Shown here piece after piece: positions 15,193 through 22,581 of a DNA stretch of 36,464 nt. The notes below the pieces were generated by a model that did not search any database, was not told the DNA's origin, and saw nothing but the letters and a program-made list of their open reading frames with translations. A program made the translations under genes and the position numbers. Source of the stretch: an uncultured Mucilaginibacter sp. (GTDB taxonomy: Bacteria > Bacteroidota > Bacteroidia > Sphingobacteriales > Sphingobacteriaceae); the NCBI GenBank assembly GCA_913777515.1, contig CAJYSL010000370.1, forward strand, positions 1 to 36,464, given 5' to 3'. Every line of letters starts with the position of its first letter. Position 1 is the first letter of the stretch.

Positions 15193-15672
15193 ATGGATGC
15201 AAAAGAAATAAGCCTCAACGAAAAAGAGGTAAAACCGGTGGTAGACCACCTGAACGACTTATTAGCCAATTATCATATACACTACCAAAAAATAAGAGGC
15301 TGCCACTGGAATATTAAAGGCCCAAACTTTTTTACCCTGCACGAAAAGTTTGAGGAAATGTATACCAACGCTGTGCAGACCATCGACGATTTAGCTGAGC
15401 GTATTTTAACCTTAGGTAAACCGCCATACAGCACCTTTGGCGATTACATCAAAGTATCGACCATTAAAGAGGTAAATACCATTGGCCAAACCGATAAGTT
15501 TTTAGTAAAAGCGCTTATTGACGATATGGCGATTTTAATTGAAAAAGAACGCGAAATTTTGGATATCACCGCTGAAGCCGGCGACGACGGTACAAATGAT
15601 ATGGTAAACGGCTTTATGCAGTATAAAGAGAAAAACACTTGGATGCTGCGTTCGTTTGTAAACGAAGACTAA
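15193..15672 (+). CDS. dps: Dps ferritin-like DNA-protection protein
   Basis: The start is the ATG at 15193, giving MDAKEISL; upstream codons in frame lack family likeness and begin in the promoter region. The 159-residue length is normal. Ferroxidase ligands are in place: H38 (GCHWNIKG), H50, D65 and E69 (IDDLAERI), with the 27- and 4-residue spacings seen in known Dps proteins. Dps forms a 12-subunit cage that oxidises Fe(II) with H2O2 and shields DNA in stress. It is monocistronic and ends at a strong bidirectional terminator. Confidence 0.93.
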   Translation: MDAKEISLNEKEVKPVVDHLNDLLANYHIHYQKIRGCHWNIKGPNFFTLHEKFEEMYTNAVQTIDDLAERILTLGKPPYSTFGDYIKVSTIKEVNTIGQTDKFLVKALIDDMAILIEKEREILDITAEAGDDGTNDMVNGFMQYKEKNTWMLRSFVNED

Positions 15673-15684
15673 AAAACAAAGCAC

Positions 15685-15733
15685 CATAAACAAAACGGCC
15701 TGCGCTATTTCAGCGCAGGCCGTTTTGTTTATG
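15685..15733. terminator. Strong bidirectional terminator between dps and the FadL-type gene
   Basis: A 22-bp perfect stem (15685-15706 with 15712-15733) with a 5-base loop. The GC-rich core CGGCCTGCGCT is flanked by AAAAC on the left and GTTTTG on the right, so both convergent transcripts meet a hairpin followed by T-rich sequence. Confidence 0.9.
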
Positions 15734-15749
15734 TATAAAATTTATACTT

Positions 15750-17249
15750 TTAAAAACGTAAGCCTAAGGTTACAAATACATTGCTGTTGCGGTTTTTAAT
15801 ATCAGCGGCAGGGCTGTATTCGGCCAAATCATACGGAGTCATGGTAGTAGTGTTACTTACGTGGGTATAGGTAGCATCAATGTAATAGTTAGCAAAACGG
15901 TAACCCAAACCGCCGCTAACTGTAGTTCGATCAGTCGCGTTGATTTTAGACGGGCTGCCATAAATGCCATAACCGCCTCTTAAAAAGAAACTGTTAGTCA
16001 GGCGGGCCTCAGCACCTAAACGGGCATTAACTACCGACTGGTAATTACGTTTAATGTCACTATTGTCGGTAGTTACGTCATAATCTTCGCTGGTTAAATG
16101 GGTGCTGGTATAGTCCATATACTCCACATCACCGGTAATAAAACCGTATTTGCCGGCAAACACTGCTAAGCCGCCAGCTACCTTAAATGGTGTACGCAGG
16201 TTGTAACGGGCAGGATAGGTATCGCTGTTGCGGCCGCCTGCTGTTGAGGCGTTTGCATAACGGGTTGTTAAGCCTTCGTAGCTATTATCATCAATGGTAT
16301 ACCAGGTTGGTGTAGTGATAGACGCACCTAAGCGTACCACTTCAACCGGTTTATAGATAAAACCAAAGCGGGCATTAAAACCATTGCCTTTGGTTACCTG
16401 GTCGCGGGTGTAAGTTGAGGTGTAGTTGCTTCTCAACACGGTGTTATAATTGTCTTCTGTAAAATCGGTAGTGGTATTATAACGCAGGTTGGTAAAACTT
16501 AATCCTAAACCTAAATACAATTTATTACTATAGTTTGCACCGAAGGCAAAGTTATAAGCGCTTTGTCCACCGGTTGACGTAGTAATATTAGATTCTGTAC
16601 CACCTAGAGTATTTGACGGGACATAGGTGTTTGGATCAGCAGTGTTGTTGATTAATCGCTGATCTCGTGCCCAGCCTTCCAGGTAACCATCCAAACTGTA
16701 ACCATTATCAATAGCTTTATTGCCTAAAAACGCATAATAGTCAGAAATGGAACTGTTAGGATTTACACCACGGTAGCTGTAATTTTGATAAAAATCATTG
16801 GTACGGGCATACGAGGCGCCAAAGTTAACGCTCAGCCAGCCTTTGGTTTTATCCTCGCCGCGACCTTTATTTAACTGGCCATAAAATACCACCGATGCAT
16901 TATTAAAGTTCAACGCATTGCGTTGGTCGGCAGTACTGGTCGTGGCCGGGTTACTGCTGGTGCCGTAAGCCGAACCAAATCTCGGATAAGTAGAATTGGT
17001 ACGGTTCATATTAAATTCCGGCGTAATGCTTAATTCAGACCGGGTAAAAAAGCCCAGGCCCGCCGGGTTATTAGCAATCGACGTTAAATCGCCCCCTATG
17101 GCAATGTTGGCATTACCAATAGCCTTGACGCGCGATGTTGAACCAACATCGGCACCAGAAAAGCGTATGGCATCCTGCGAATATTGAGCAAAAGCATGCT
17201 GAGAAATGGCTACTGTAGCCATTGCCAGTAATAAGTGTTTAGCTTTCAT
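15750..17249 (-). CDS. OmpP1/FadL/TodX-family outer-membrane transport protein
   Basis: Outer-membrane barrel of 499 residues. A signal peptide ends at about A21 (SQHAFAQ). The N-terminal segment after it (DAIRFSGADVGSTSRVKAIGNANIAIGGDLTSIANNPAGLGFFTRSELSI) carries the NPAGL motif typical of FadL-family hatch regions, and the rest alternates as beta strands to a terminal F (VFVTLGLRF). These proteins import hydrophobic compounds such as fatty acids or aromatics. It lies 26 bases after the Gly/Tyr-rich lipoprotein gene, probably in one operon. Confidence 0.86.
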   Translation of the reverse strand: MKAKHLLLAMATVAISQHAFAQYSQDAIRFSGADVGSTSRVKAIGNANIAIGGDLTSIANNPAGLGFFTRSELSITPEFNMNRTNSTYPRFGSAYGTSSNPATTSTADQRNALNFNNASVVFYGQLNKGRGEDKTKGWLSVNFGASYARTNDFYQNYSYRGVNPNSSISDYYAFLGNKAIDNGYSLDGYLEGWARDQRLINNTADPNTYVPSNTLGGTESNITTSTGGQSAYNFAFGANYSNKLYLGLGLSFTNLRYNTTTDFTEDNYNTVLRSNYTSTYTRDQVTKGNGFNARFGFIYKPVEVVRLGASITTPTWYTIDDNSYEGLTTRYANASTAGGRNSDTYPARYNLRTPFKVAGGLAVFAGKYGFITGDVEYMDYTSTHLTSEDYDVTTDNSDIKRNYQSVVNARLGAEARLTNSFFLRGGYGIYGSPSKINATDRTTVSGGLGYRFANYYIDATYTHVSNTTTMTPYDLAEYSPAADIKNRNSNVFVTLGLRF

Positions 17250-17275
17250 GTAGATAAATGCAATAAAGGGTTGAA

Positions 17276-18199
17276 TTATGGTCTTGACGGACGGCCTCCT
17301 CCGCGGCTACCACCGCCACCACCTCCGCCCGAACCACCGAATGATCCGGCTGATGACGAACCACGGTCCATGGTTGCAGGCTGATATTGTGGACGATTGA
17401 TTTCGGTACGTTGCGGACGATAAACCGGTTGCGGGCTGGCTGCACCGCGCGACGGACGGCCACCATTGTAAGATGAATTGCCGTAGGCATCTGTTATAGA
17501 TGGACGACGAACTGGTGAATTCATGGCATTGCCATAAGCACCATTGTAACCCATTGGGCGGGCAGACGATGTGCGACCTACATTACCGCCGGTACCATAG
17601 TTTGTTGGATAGCCAGAACCGCGATATGGACGTGCTTTAGCTACGTTGCCGTAAGCAGAGTAAACACCCCAGTACGGACCACCATAACCAAAACCAGTAC
17701 CCCAGTATGAGTATGGCGAGTATATGCCGCCGTAACCATAGCCTAAACCGCCCCAGCCTAAGCCATAACCCCAGCCGCCATAGCCGTAACCACCCCAGCC
17801 CAGGCCAACGCCTAAGCCCCAACCGCCATAGCCGTAACCTAAACCACCATATCCGCCCCAGCCGCCATAGCCAAAGCTGTTATAGGCGTAAGGGTTATTA
17901 TAGCCATAGTAGTAATCGTCGTAGTAGTCAAAAGGTGATGAATAGCCAAAACGGTTAATGCGCGATGAGTAACTATCATAGTAATAATAGTCGTCATCGT
18001 CGCCGGTGCCTTGTTCTACGTTGGTGTAGCGGTCGGCATATACTGGTTGCCGGTATACAGGCGCCTCTGCTGCCTCTGCTTTAGTAAAATAAACATCATC
18101 GTCCTTACCAGGGTTAGATGCCAGTTTGTTGGGGGTTGAGCAGGAAGCAAGCGCAAGCGCACTGAAAAGAACGGCTGATTGGATGATGTTTCTTTTCAT
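17276..18199 (-). CDS. Gly/Tyr/Trp-rich predicted lipoprotein
   Basis: A 307-residue exported protein with a lipoprotein signal (SALALASCS, Cys at about residue 20). Residues about 60-185 are low-complexity Gly-Tyr-Trp sequence (repeats of GYGGWG and GLGWGG), preceded by an acidic/tyrosine patch (DDDYYYYDSYSS). The C-terminal third is rich in Arg, Asn, Pro and Ser and ends in polyglycine (GGSGGGGGGGS). No catalytic domain is evident. It is probably a surface or periplasm-facing structural or adhesive lipoprotein, but this is guesswork. It is upstream of, and likely cotranscribed with, the FadL-type gene. Confidence 0.7.
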   Translation of the reverse strand: MKRNIIQSAVLFSALALASCSTPNKLASNPGKDDDVYFTKAEAAEAPVYRQPVYADRYTNVEQGTGDDDDYYYYDSYSSRINRFGYSSPFDYYDDYYYGYNNPYAYNSFGYGGWGGYGGLGYGYGGWGLGVGLGWGGYGYGGWGYGLGWGGLGYGYGGIYSPYSYWGTGFGYGGPYWGVYSAYGNVAKARPYRGSGYPTNYGTGGNVGRTSSARPMGYNGAYGNAMNSPVRRPSITDAYGNSSYNGGRPSRGAASPQPVYRPQRTEINRPQYQPATMDRGSSSAGSFGGSGGGGGGGSRGGGRPSRP

Positions 18200-18245
18200 T
18201 TTATTAGGTTGTTAAAAGTTGAAGTTTTTAAACATAATTAATTTA

Positions 18246-18253
18246 TAAATTTG
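18246..18253 (+). promoter_or_regulatory. Bacteroidota-type -7 element upstream of proS
   Basis: TAAATTTG fits TAnnTTTG and is 50 bases before the proS ATG. A TTG at 18219-18221 is a possible but wide-spaced -33 partner. Confidence 0.4.
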
Positions 18254-18303
18254 GCAACAATATTACGTATTTCAATAGTCAAAATCTATTCCATAAATAA
18301 CAT

Positions 18304-19776
18304 ATGAGCAAGGGTATAATAAGTAAAGACGAAGATTACTCGCAATGGTTTAATGACCTTGTAATAAAAGCTGATCTTGCCGAATATTCGCCGGTAAGGG
18401 GCTGCATGATCATTAAGCCATACGGCTACTCCATCTGGGAAAAAATGCAGGCCGCGCTTGATAAGATGTTTAAAGATACCGGTCACAGCAACGCTTATTT
18501 CCCGCTGTTTATACCTAAATCTTTCTTTTCAAAAGAGGCCAGCCACGTAGAGGGCTTTGCCAAAGAATGCGCCGTAGTTACACACTATAGATTAAAGAAC
18601 GATGGTGAGGGCAACATTATTGTTGATGAGGAAGCAAAACTGGAAGAAGAATTAGTGGTGCGCCCAACGTCAGAAACTATTATCTGGAACACCTACCGCG
18701 GCTGGATACAATCGTACCGCGATTTACCTATCCTGGTTAACCAGTGGGCTAACGTGGTGCGTTGGGAAATGCGTACCCGTTTATTTTTACGCACCAGCGA
18801 ATTTTTATGGCAGGAAGGCCACACTGCCCACGCCACTGCCGAAGAAGCGATAGCCGAAACGGAGCAAATGCTGGACGTTTATGCCGATTTTGTGGAAAAC
18901 TGGATGGGGGTGCCCGTAGTAAAAGGCCGTAAAACCGCCAACGAGCGTTTTGCCGGTGCACTGGATACGTATTGCATTGAAGCATTGATGCAAGACGGAA
19001 AAGCCTTACAGGCCGGTACCTCACACTTTTTGGGTCAGAATTTTGCCAAAGCTTTTGATGTGAAATTTACCAGCAAAGAAGGCAAGCTGGATTATGTTTG
19101 GGCTACATCATGGGGGGTATCAACCCGTTTAATGGGTGCTTTGATTATGACCCACTCTGATGATGCCGGTTTAGTGTTACCTCCAAAACTGGCACCGATA
19201 CAGGTGGTAGCCGTGCCTATTTACAAGCACGACGAAGAGCTGGAAAATATTCGCACCTATATTAAAAGCCTAAGCGCCGAATTGAGGGCAAAAGGCATAT
19301 CTATCAAATTTGATGATCGCGACACCCAGCGCCCGGGCTTTAAATTTGCCGAATACGAGTTAAAAGGTGTGCCGCTGCGTATTGCTATCGGTAGCCGCGA
19401 TATGCAAAATGGTACGGTTGAACTGGCCCGCCGTGATACTAAAACTAAAGAGACGGTAGCGCAAGACGGCTTAGCTGAGCGTATTGAAAAGCTGTTAGAG
19501 GAAATTCAGGAAAACATCTATCAAAAAGCTTTCAACTTCCGTGCAGAAAACACCGTTGAGGTAAACGATTACGAAGAGTTTAAACGCATGCTGGACGAAA
19601 AGCCGGGCTTTATATCAGCCCATTGGGACGGTACTTCTGAAACCGAACAACGCATCAAAGAAGAAACCAAAGCCACCATCCGTTGTATACCTTTAAACAA
19701 CAAGCAGGAAGAAGGCAAGTGTATCCTGACCGGCAACCCTTCGTCGCAAAGGGTGTTGTTTGCGAGGGCGTATTGA
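18304..19776 (+). CDS. proS: Prolyl-tRNA synthetase, archaeal/eukaryal type
   Basis: Class II synthetase that charges tRNA-Pro; cytosolic dimer. The 490-residue length, absence of the large bacterial editing insertion, and the C-terminal aromatic end (RAY) mark the short archaeal/eukaryal-type ProRS common in Bacteroidota. Active-site motifs are RPTSE at 120-124, motif 2 region [23 protein letters not shown] at about 153-175, an AGTSH element near 239, and motif 3 GSRD ([11 protein letters not shown]). The TGA stop (19774-19776) abuts directly a CCCCCCAG repeat unit, so the 3' untranslated region is wholly repeat. Confidence 0.96.
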   Translation: MSKGIISKDEDYSQWFNDLVIKADLAEYSPVRGCMIIKPYGYSIWEKMQAALDKMFKDTGHSNAYFPLFIPKSFFSKEASHVEGFAKECAVVTHYRLKNDGEGNIIVDEEAKLEEELVVRPTSETIIWNTYRGWIQSYRDLPILVNQWANVVRWEMRTRLFLRTSEFLWQEGHTAHATAEEAIAETEQMLDVYADFVENWMGVPVVKGRKTANERFAGALDTYCIEALMQDGKALQAGTSHFLGQNFAKAFDVKFTSKEGKLDYVWATSWGVSTRLMGALIMTHSDDAGLVLPPKLAPIQVVAVPIYKHDEELENIRTYIKSLSAELRAKGISIKFDDRDTQRPGFKFAEYELKGVPLRIAIGSRDMQNGTVELARRDTKTKETVAQDGLAERIEKLLEEIQENIYQKAFNFRAENTVEVNDYEEFKRMLDEKPGFISAHWDGTSETEQRIKEETKATIRCIPLNNKQEEGKCILTGNPSSQRVLFARAY

Positions 19777-19800
19777 CCCCCCAGCCCCCTGAAGGGGGAG
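19777..19800 (+). repeat. G/C-tract repeat, copy A
   Basis: C6-AG-C5-T-GAA-G5-AG, a small palindrome (CCCCCT/AGGGGG-like) beginning on the base after the proS stop. Same family as copies B, C and D. Copy A points rightward and forms an outward-bounded inverted pair with copy B around the ORF at 19832-20332. Confidence 0.85.
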
Positions 19801-19831
19801 TAGGAAGTGCAAACTATTTGCATTAAATAAA

Positions 19832-20332
19832 GTGCGTATATCAAGAGAAGAACGTTACGGAATCTGCCTGAATTTTAAATTCAGGCAGATTTATATTATC
19901 TGGATTTCTGATGATATTGATTTAGTTTTGGTTAACGAAGACGACAACAAGATTATCGGCTTCAAAACACAAGAGGCACTCAAGAATTATTTGATAGAAA
20001 ATGGCTTGGATGCTTTAGTTGATATCGCAACTTACGAGTGTCATATATTGCAACAATGGTTGACTAATCCGTACGCAAATATTGACTATGATGAATTTTT
20101 GAATTTTTGGAATTTGTGTACGGATATTTCTGAATCTCTAAATATTCCGTTTTCTGGCGACATTAAAGATGATATCAGAAATTCAGTTTACGAAAAGTTG
20201 TTTAATGGAACTGGTATTTTTGTATCAGACGACCCTAACCCGGTTTTGTCTGATGATGAAATCCTGGCACTTTCCTCTGCTGTTCAGGATGGATTGAATT
20301 TTTTGTTGAACAATTTATCAATTCAAGAGTAG
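19832..20332 (+). CDS. Hypothetical acidic protein without an ATG start; possible remnant gene
   Basis: An open frame of 166 codons beginning at a GTG. There is no in-frame methionine codon anywhere, and codons 11-21 are encoded by a 15-bp palindrome (19861-19891), so the natural start is doubtful; a TTG further in (near VLVNEDD) is possible. The downstream part is acidic and protein-like (DDNKIIGFKTQEALKNYLIENG, YDEFLNFWNLCTDISESL, DDPNPVLSDDEIL), AT-richer than its neighbours. I recognise no family. It is bracketed by inverted copies A and B of the G/C-tract repeat, which suggests a carried-in or 5'-truncated gene. Confidence 0.5.
   Translation: MRISREERYGICLNFKFRQIYIIWISDDIDLVLVNEDDNKIIGFKTQEALKNYLIENGLDALVDIATYECHILQQWLTNPYANIDYDEFLNFWNLCTDISESLNIPFSGDIKDDIRNSVYEKLFNGTGIFVSDDPNPVLSDDEILALSSAVQDGLNFLLNNLSIQE
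19861..19891. repeat. Long palindrome (15-bp arms, 1-base centre)
   Basis: AATCTGCCTGAATTT (19861-19875) is the exact reverse complement of 19877-19891. It lies 85 bases after the proS stop and is followed by an AT-rich, not T-only, stretch. It could end proS mRNA; it also lies within the first codons of the ORF called at 19832. Confidence 0.75.
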
Positions 20333-20376
20333 TTATTATCTGTAAATCCTTCCCTAAAAGGATAAACGTTAAAATG

Positions 20377-20400
20377 CTCCGCCTTTAGGGGGCTGGGGGG
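20377..20400 (-). repeat. G/C-tract repeat, copy B
   Basis: Inverted copy: CTCC-GCC-TTT-A-G5-CT-G6, with one G in the C tract as its only clear difference from copy D. It ends 10 bases before the cystathionine gamma-synthase ATG and so forms most of that gene's leader. A further short palindromic stretch (TCCTTCCCTAAAAGGA) lies just upstream at 20347-20362. Confidence 0.85.
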
Positions 20401-20410
20401 CAGCAGTGAT

Positions 20411-21550
20411 ATGAAATTCGCAACTAAAGCAATACATGCAGGGCAACACCCTGACCCAAGTACAGGCGCGGTAATGACGCCGATTTATCAAACGTCTACC
20501 TATGCCCAGCGGGCTCCGGGCGACCACCAGGGCTATGAGTACTCGCGTGGTACCAACCCAACGCGTAAGGCACTGGAGGATTGTTTAGCTGCGTTGGAGA
20601 ATGCTAAATTCGGTCTGGCTTTTTCGAGCGGCATGGGGGCTACCGATGCGGTAATGAAATTACTACAGCCGGGTGACGAGGTTATTACCAACAACGATTT
20701 ATACGGCGGTTCATACCGTATCTTTACCAAGATATTTGCCAACTACGGCATCAAGTTTCATTTCATCAATCTGCACCAGCCGGAGATTATCCACGAGTAC
20801 GTGAACGATAAAACTAAACTGGTTTGGATAGAAACACCAACTAATCCTACCATGCAGGTGGTAGACATTCAGGCAGTGTCGTCTATTACTAAAGATAAAA
20901 ACCTGATGTTGGTGGTAGATAATACTTTCGCTTCGCCATACCTGCAAAACCCAATGGATTTGGGCGCCGACTTGGTGATGCATTCGGTAACGAAATATAT
21001 TGGTGGCCACTCCGATTTAGTGATGGGCGCTTTGATGATGAATGATGAGGATTTGTACAAGCGCTTGTGGTTTATCTATAATTCGTGCGGTGCTACACCC
21101 GGACCAATGGATAGTTTTTTGGCATTGCGTGGCATCAAAACCTTGCACTTGCGCATGAAAGCCCATTGCGAAAATGGCCGTGCCATAGCCGAGTTTTTAA
21201 AAGACCATCCAAAAGTAGAGCGCATTTACTGGCCCGGTTTTACCGATCATCCCAACCACCATGTTGCGGCTAAACAAATGCGTGATTTCGGCGGCATGAT
21301 TTCCATCGTATTAAAGGGCGCCGACCTGAAAGAAACTTTTCGCATTGCCTCCAACTTCAAGGTGTTTACGCTGGCCGAGTCGTTGGGTGGGGTAGAATCA
21401 CTCATCAATCACCCGGCCACCATGACCCACGCCTCCATCCCGCGCGAAACCCGCGAAGCTGCCGGTGTAGTAGACAACCTGTTGCGCATCAGCGTTGGGG
21501 TAGAAGATATTGATGATTTACTGGAAGACTTAAAAAACGCGCTGGCGTAA
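20411..21550 (+). CDS. Cystathionine gamma-synthase / gamma-lyase family PLP enzyme
   Basis: Cytosolic PLP-dependent trans-sulfuration enzyme of 379 residues. The PLP-binding Lys is K195 in HSVTKYIGGHSD; YEYSRGTNPT (42-51), SSGMGATDAV (72-81) and ETPTNPTMQVVDI (141-153) are family motifs, as is the C-terminal ESLGGVESLINHPATMTHASIP. Synthase, lyase and O-acylhomoserine sulfhydrylase members are hard to separate by eye, so no gene symbol is given. No riboswitch was recognised; the leader is repeat copy B. Another repeat (21569-21627) follows. Confidence 0.92.
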   Translation: MKFATKAIHAGQHPDPSTGAVMTPIYQTSTYAQRAPGDHQGYEYSRGTNPTRKALEDCLAALENAKFGLAFSSGMGATDAVMKLLQPGDEVITNNDLYGGSYRIFTKIFANYGIKFHFINLHQPEIIHEYVNDKTKLVWIETPTNPTMQVVDIQAVSSITKDKNLMLVVDNTFASPYLQNPMDLGADLVMHSVTKYIGGHSDLVMGALMMNDEDLYKRLWFIYNSCGATPGPMDSFLALRGIKTLHLRMKAHCENGRAIAEFLKDHPKVERIYWPGFTDHPNHHVAAKQMRDFGGMISIVLKGADLKETFRIASNFKVFTLAESLGGVESLINHPATMTHASIPRETREAAGVVDNLLRISVGVEDIDDLLEDLKNALA

Positions 21551-21568
21551 AGAAGAGAAACAAGGGCT

Positions 21569-21627
21569 AAGAGCCAGGAGCCAAGAGAAAAAAATGTCAA
21601 ATTTTCAATTCTTGGTTCCTGGCTCTT
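21569..21627. repeat. Inverted repeat of GAGCCAGGAGCCAAG type
   Basis: Arms of 17 bases (21569-21585 and 21611-21627) pair with a single G-T wobble around a 25-base AT-rich loop. The arms themselves are made of near-direct heptamers (AGCCAGG, AGCCAAG), and a further related unit (TTCTTGGCTCT) follows at 21630-21640. It fills the gap between two genes and ends 25 bases before the next ATG. It may act as a terminator but looks like a dispersed repeat. Confidence 0.7.
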
Positions 21628-21652
21628 GTTTCTTGGCTCTATACTCAAAAAC

Positions 21653-22549
21653 ATGGTTACCGATATTAAAGCTTTCCTGGATGCTAAAGTGGCGCAATAT
21701 AACCGGCCGGAGTTTATTGAAAACGACCCGATTGTAATACCGCACCAGTTTAGCCTACAGCAGGATATCGAAATCATGGGTTTTTGGGCGGCTACGTTGG
21801 CTTGGGGTCAACGCGTAACCATCATCCGAAAATGCCGCGAACTGATAGCCCTGATGGATGGCGCCCCATACGATTTCATCATCAACCATCAGGAACCCGA
21901 CCTTAAAAAGTTACTCAGCTTCAAGCATCGCACATTTAATGATATCGATACCCTATACTTCATCGCATTTTTCAGGCATCATTACGAAAAGTTTGAGAGT
22001 TTAGAGGATGCGTTTATACAAGTACAGCTACAGCCCCCCAGCCCCCTAAAGGGGGAGCAAATACATCAAGCGGAATATCATCCTGCCAACCCAACTTCTA
22101 CCCCCCCTTTAGGGGGCTGGGGGGCTGTAGCTGAGCTCGGTTTAAACCACTTTCGTTCCTATTTCTTCTCCTTACCCGATTATCCGCATCGGACTAAAAA
22201 GCATGTATCGTCGCCGTCACAAAAATCTACGTGTAAGCGGCTGAATATGTTTTTGCGGTGGATGGTGCGTAAGGATGATGCCGGGGTAGATTTTGGTATC
22301 TGGAAACGCATTAGTCCGGCGCAGCTGATTTGCCCATGCGATTTGCATGTAGACCGTATTGCGCGCAAACTTAAACTCATTACCCGAAAGCAGACCGATT
22401 GGCAAACAGCCGTGGAACTCACCGAGCACCTGCGCCATTTTGACCCGCTCGACCCGGTAAAATACGATTTCGCCCTGTTCGGTTTAGGTATAGAAGAGCG
22501 GTGGGGCCTCGACAGTATTCTGCCTAACGCCCTGCTCTCAGATGATTAG
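21653..22549 (+). CDS. TIGR02757/DUF2400 family protein with in-frame repeat insertion
   Basis: The start is the ATG at 21653 (298 residues); the longer frame opens on a TTG inside the preceding repeat. The conserved core is intact on both sides of an insertion: PIVIPHQFSLQQDIEIMGFWAATLAWGQR at the N-terminus, then PHRTKKHVSSP, CKRLNMFLRWMVRKDDAGVDFGIW, LICPCDLHVDRIARKL and DPVKYDFALFGLGIEERW. The family is uncharacterised; the helix-rich KRLNMFLRWM region recalls HhH-type DNA-binding proteins, which is only an impression. Residues about 125-161 (PPSPLKGE ... PPLGGWGA) come from an inverted pair of G/C-tract repeats and are absent from what I remember of the family. Confidence 0.85.
   Translation: MVTDIKAFLDAKVAQYNRPEFIENDPIVIPHQFSLQQDIEIMGFWAATLAWGQRVTIIRKCRELIALMDGAPYDFIINHQEPDLKKLLSFKHRTFNDIDTLYFIAFFRHHYEKFESLEDAFIQVQLQPPSPLKGEQIHQAEYHPANPTSTPPLGGWGAVAELGLNHFRSYFFSLPDYPHRTKKHVSSPSQKSTCKRLNMFLRWMVRKDDAGVDFGIWKRISPAQLICPCDLHVDRIARKLKLITRKQTDWQTAVELTEHLRHFDPLDPVKYDFALFGLGIEERWGLDSILPNALLSDD
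22025..22133. repeat. Inverted pair of G/C-tract repeats (copies C and D) inside a CDS
   Basis: A perfect 31-bp inverted repeat: arm C 22025-22055 and arm D 22103-22133, spacer 47 bases. Each arm holds the unit C6-AG-C5-T-AAA-G5, preceded by CAGCTACAG. The unit matches copies A (19777) and B (20377), and the pair has the same outward-bounded orientation. It reads through in frame within the TIGR02757/DUF2400 gene, adding about 36 residues. Confidence 0.92.
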
Positions 22550-22581
22550 TTTCTTGCGTTTAAATATTATCACTGCCAAGA

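Noticed and set aside
17700-17900. Repetitive DNA considered as a CRISPR array or tandem repeat locus
   Set aside because: The repeats are short irregular Gly-Tyr-Trp codon runs within a reading frame; there are no equal spacers and no cas genes nearby.
17637-17958. Frames in other phases across the Gly/Tyr-rich lipoprotein gene
   Set aside because: They arise from the repetitive low-complexity DNA and give Trp/Leu/Arg- or Asn/His/Arg-rich nonsense peptides.
20341-20410. S-adenosylmethionine riboswitch ahead of the cystathionine gamma-synthase-like gene
   Set aside because: The leader is nearly all repeat copy B and a short palindrome, with no recognisable SAM aptamer and too little room between the genes.
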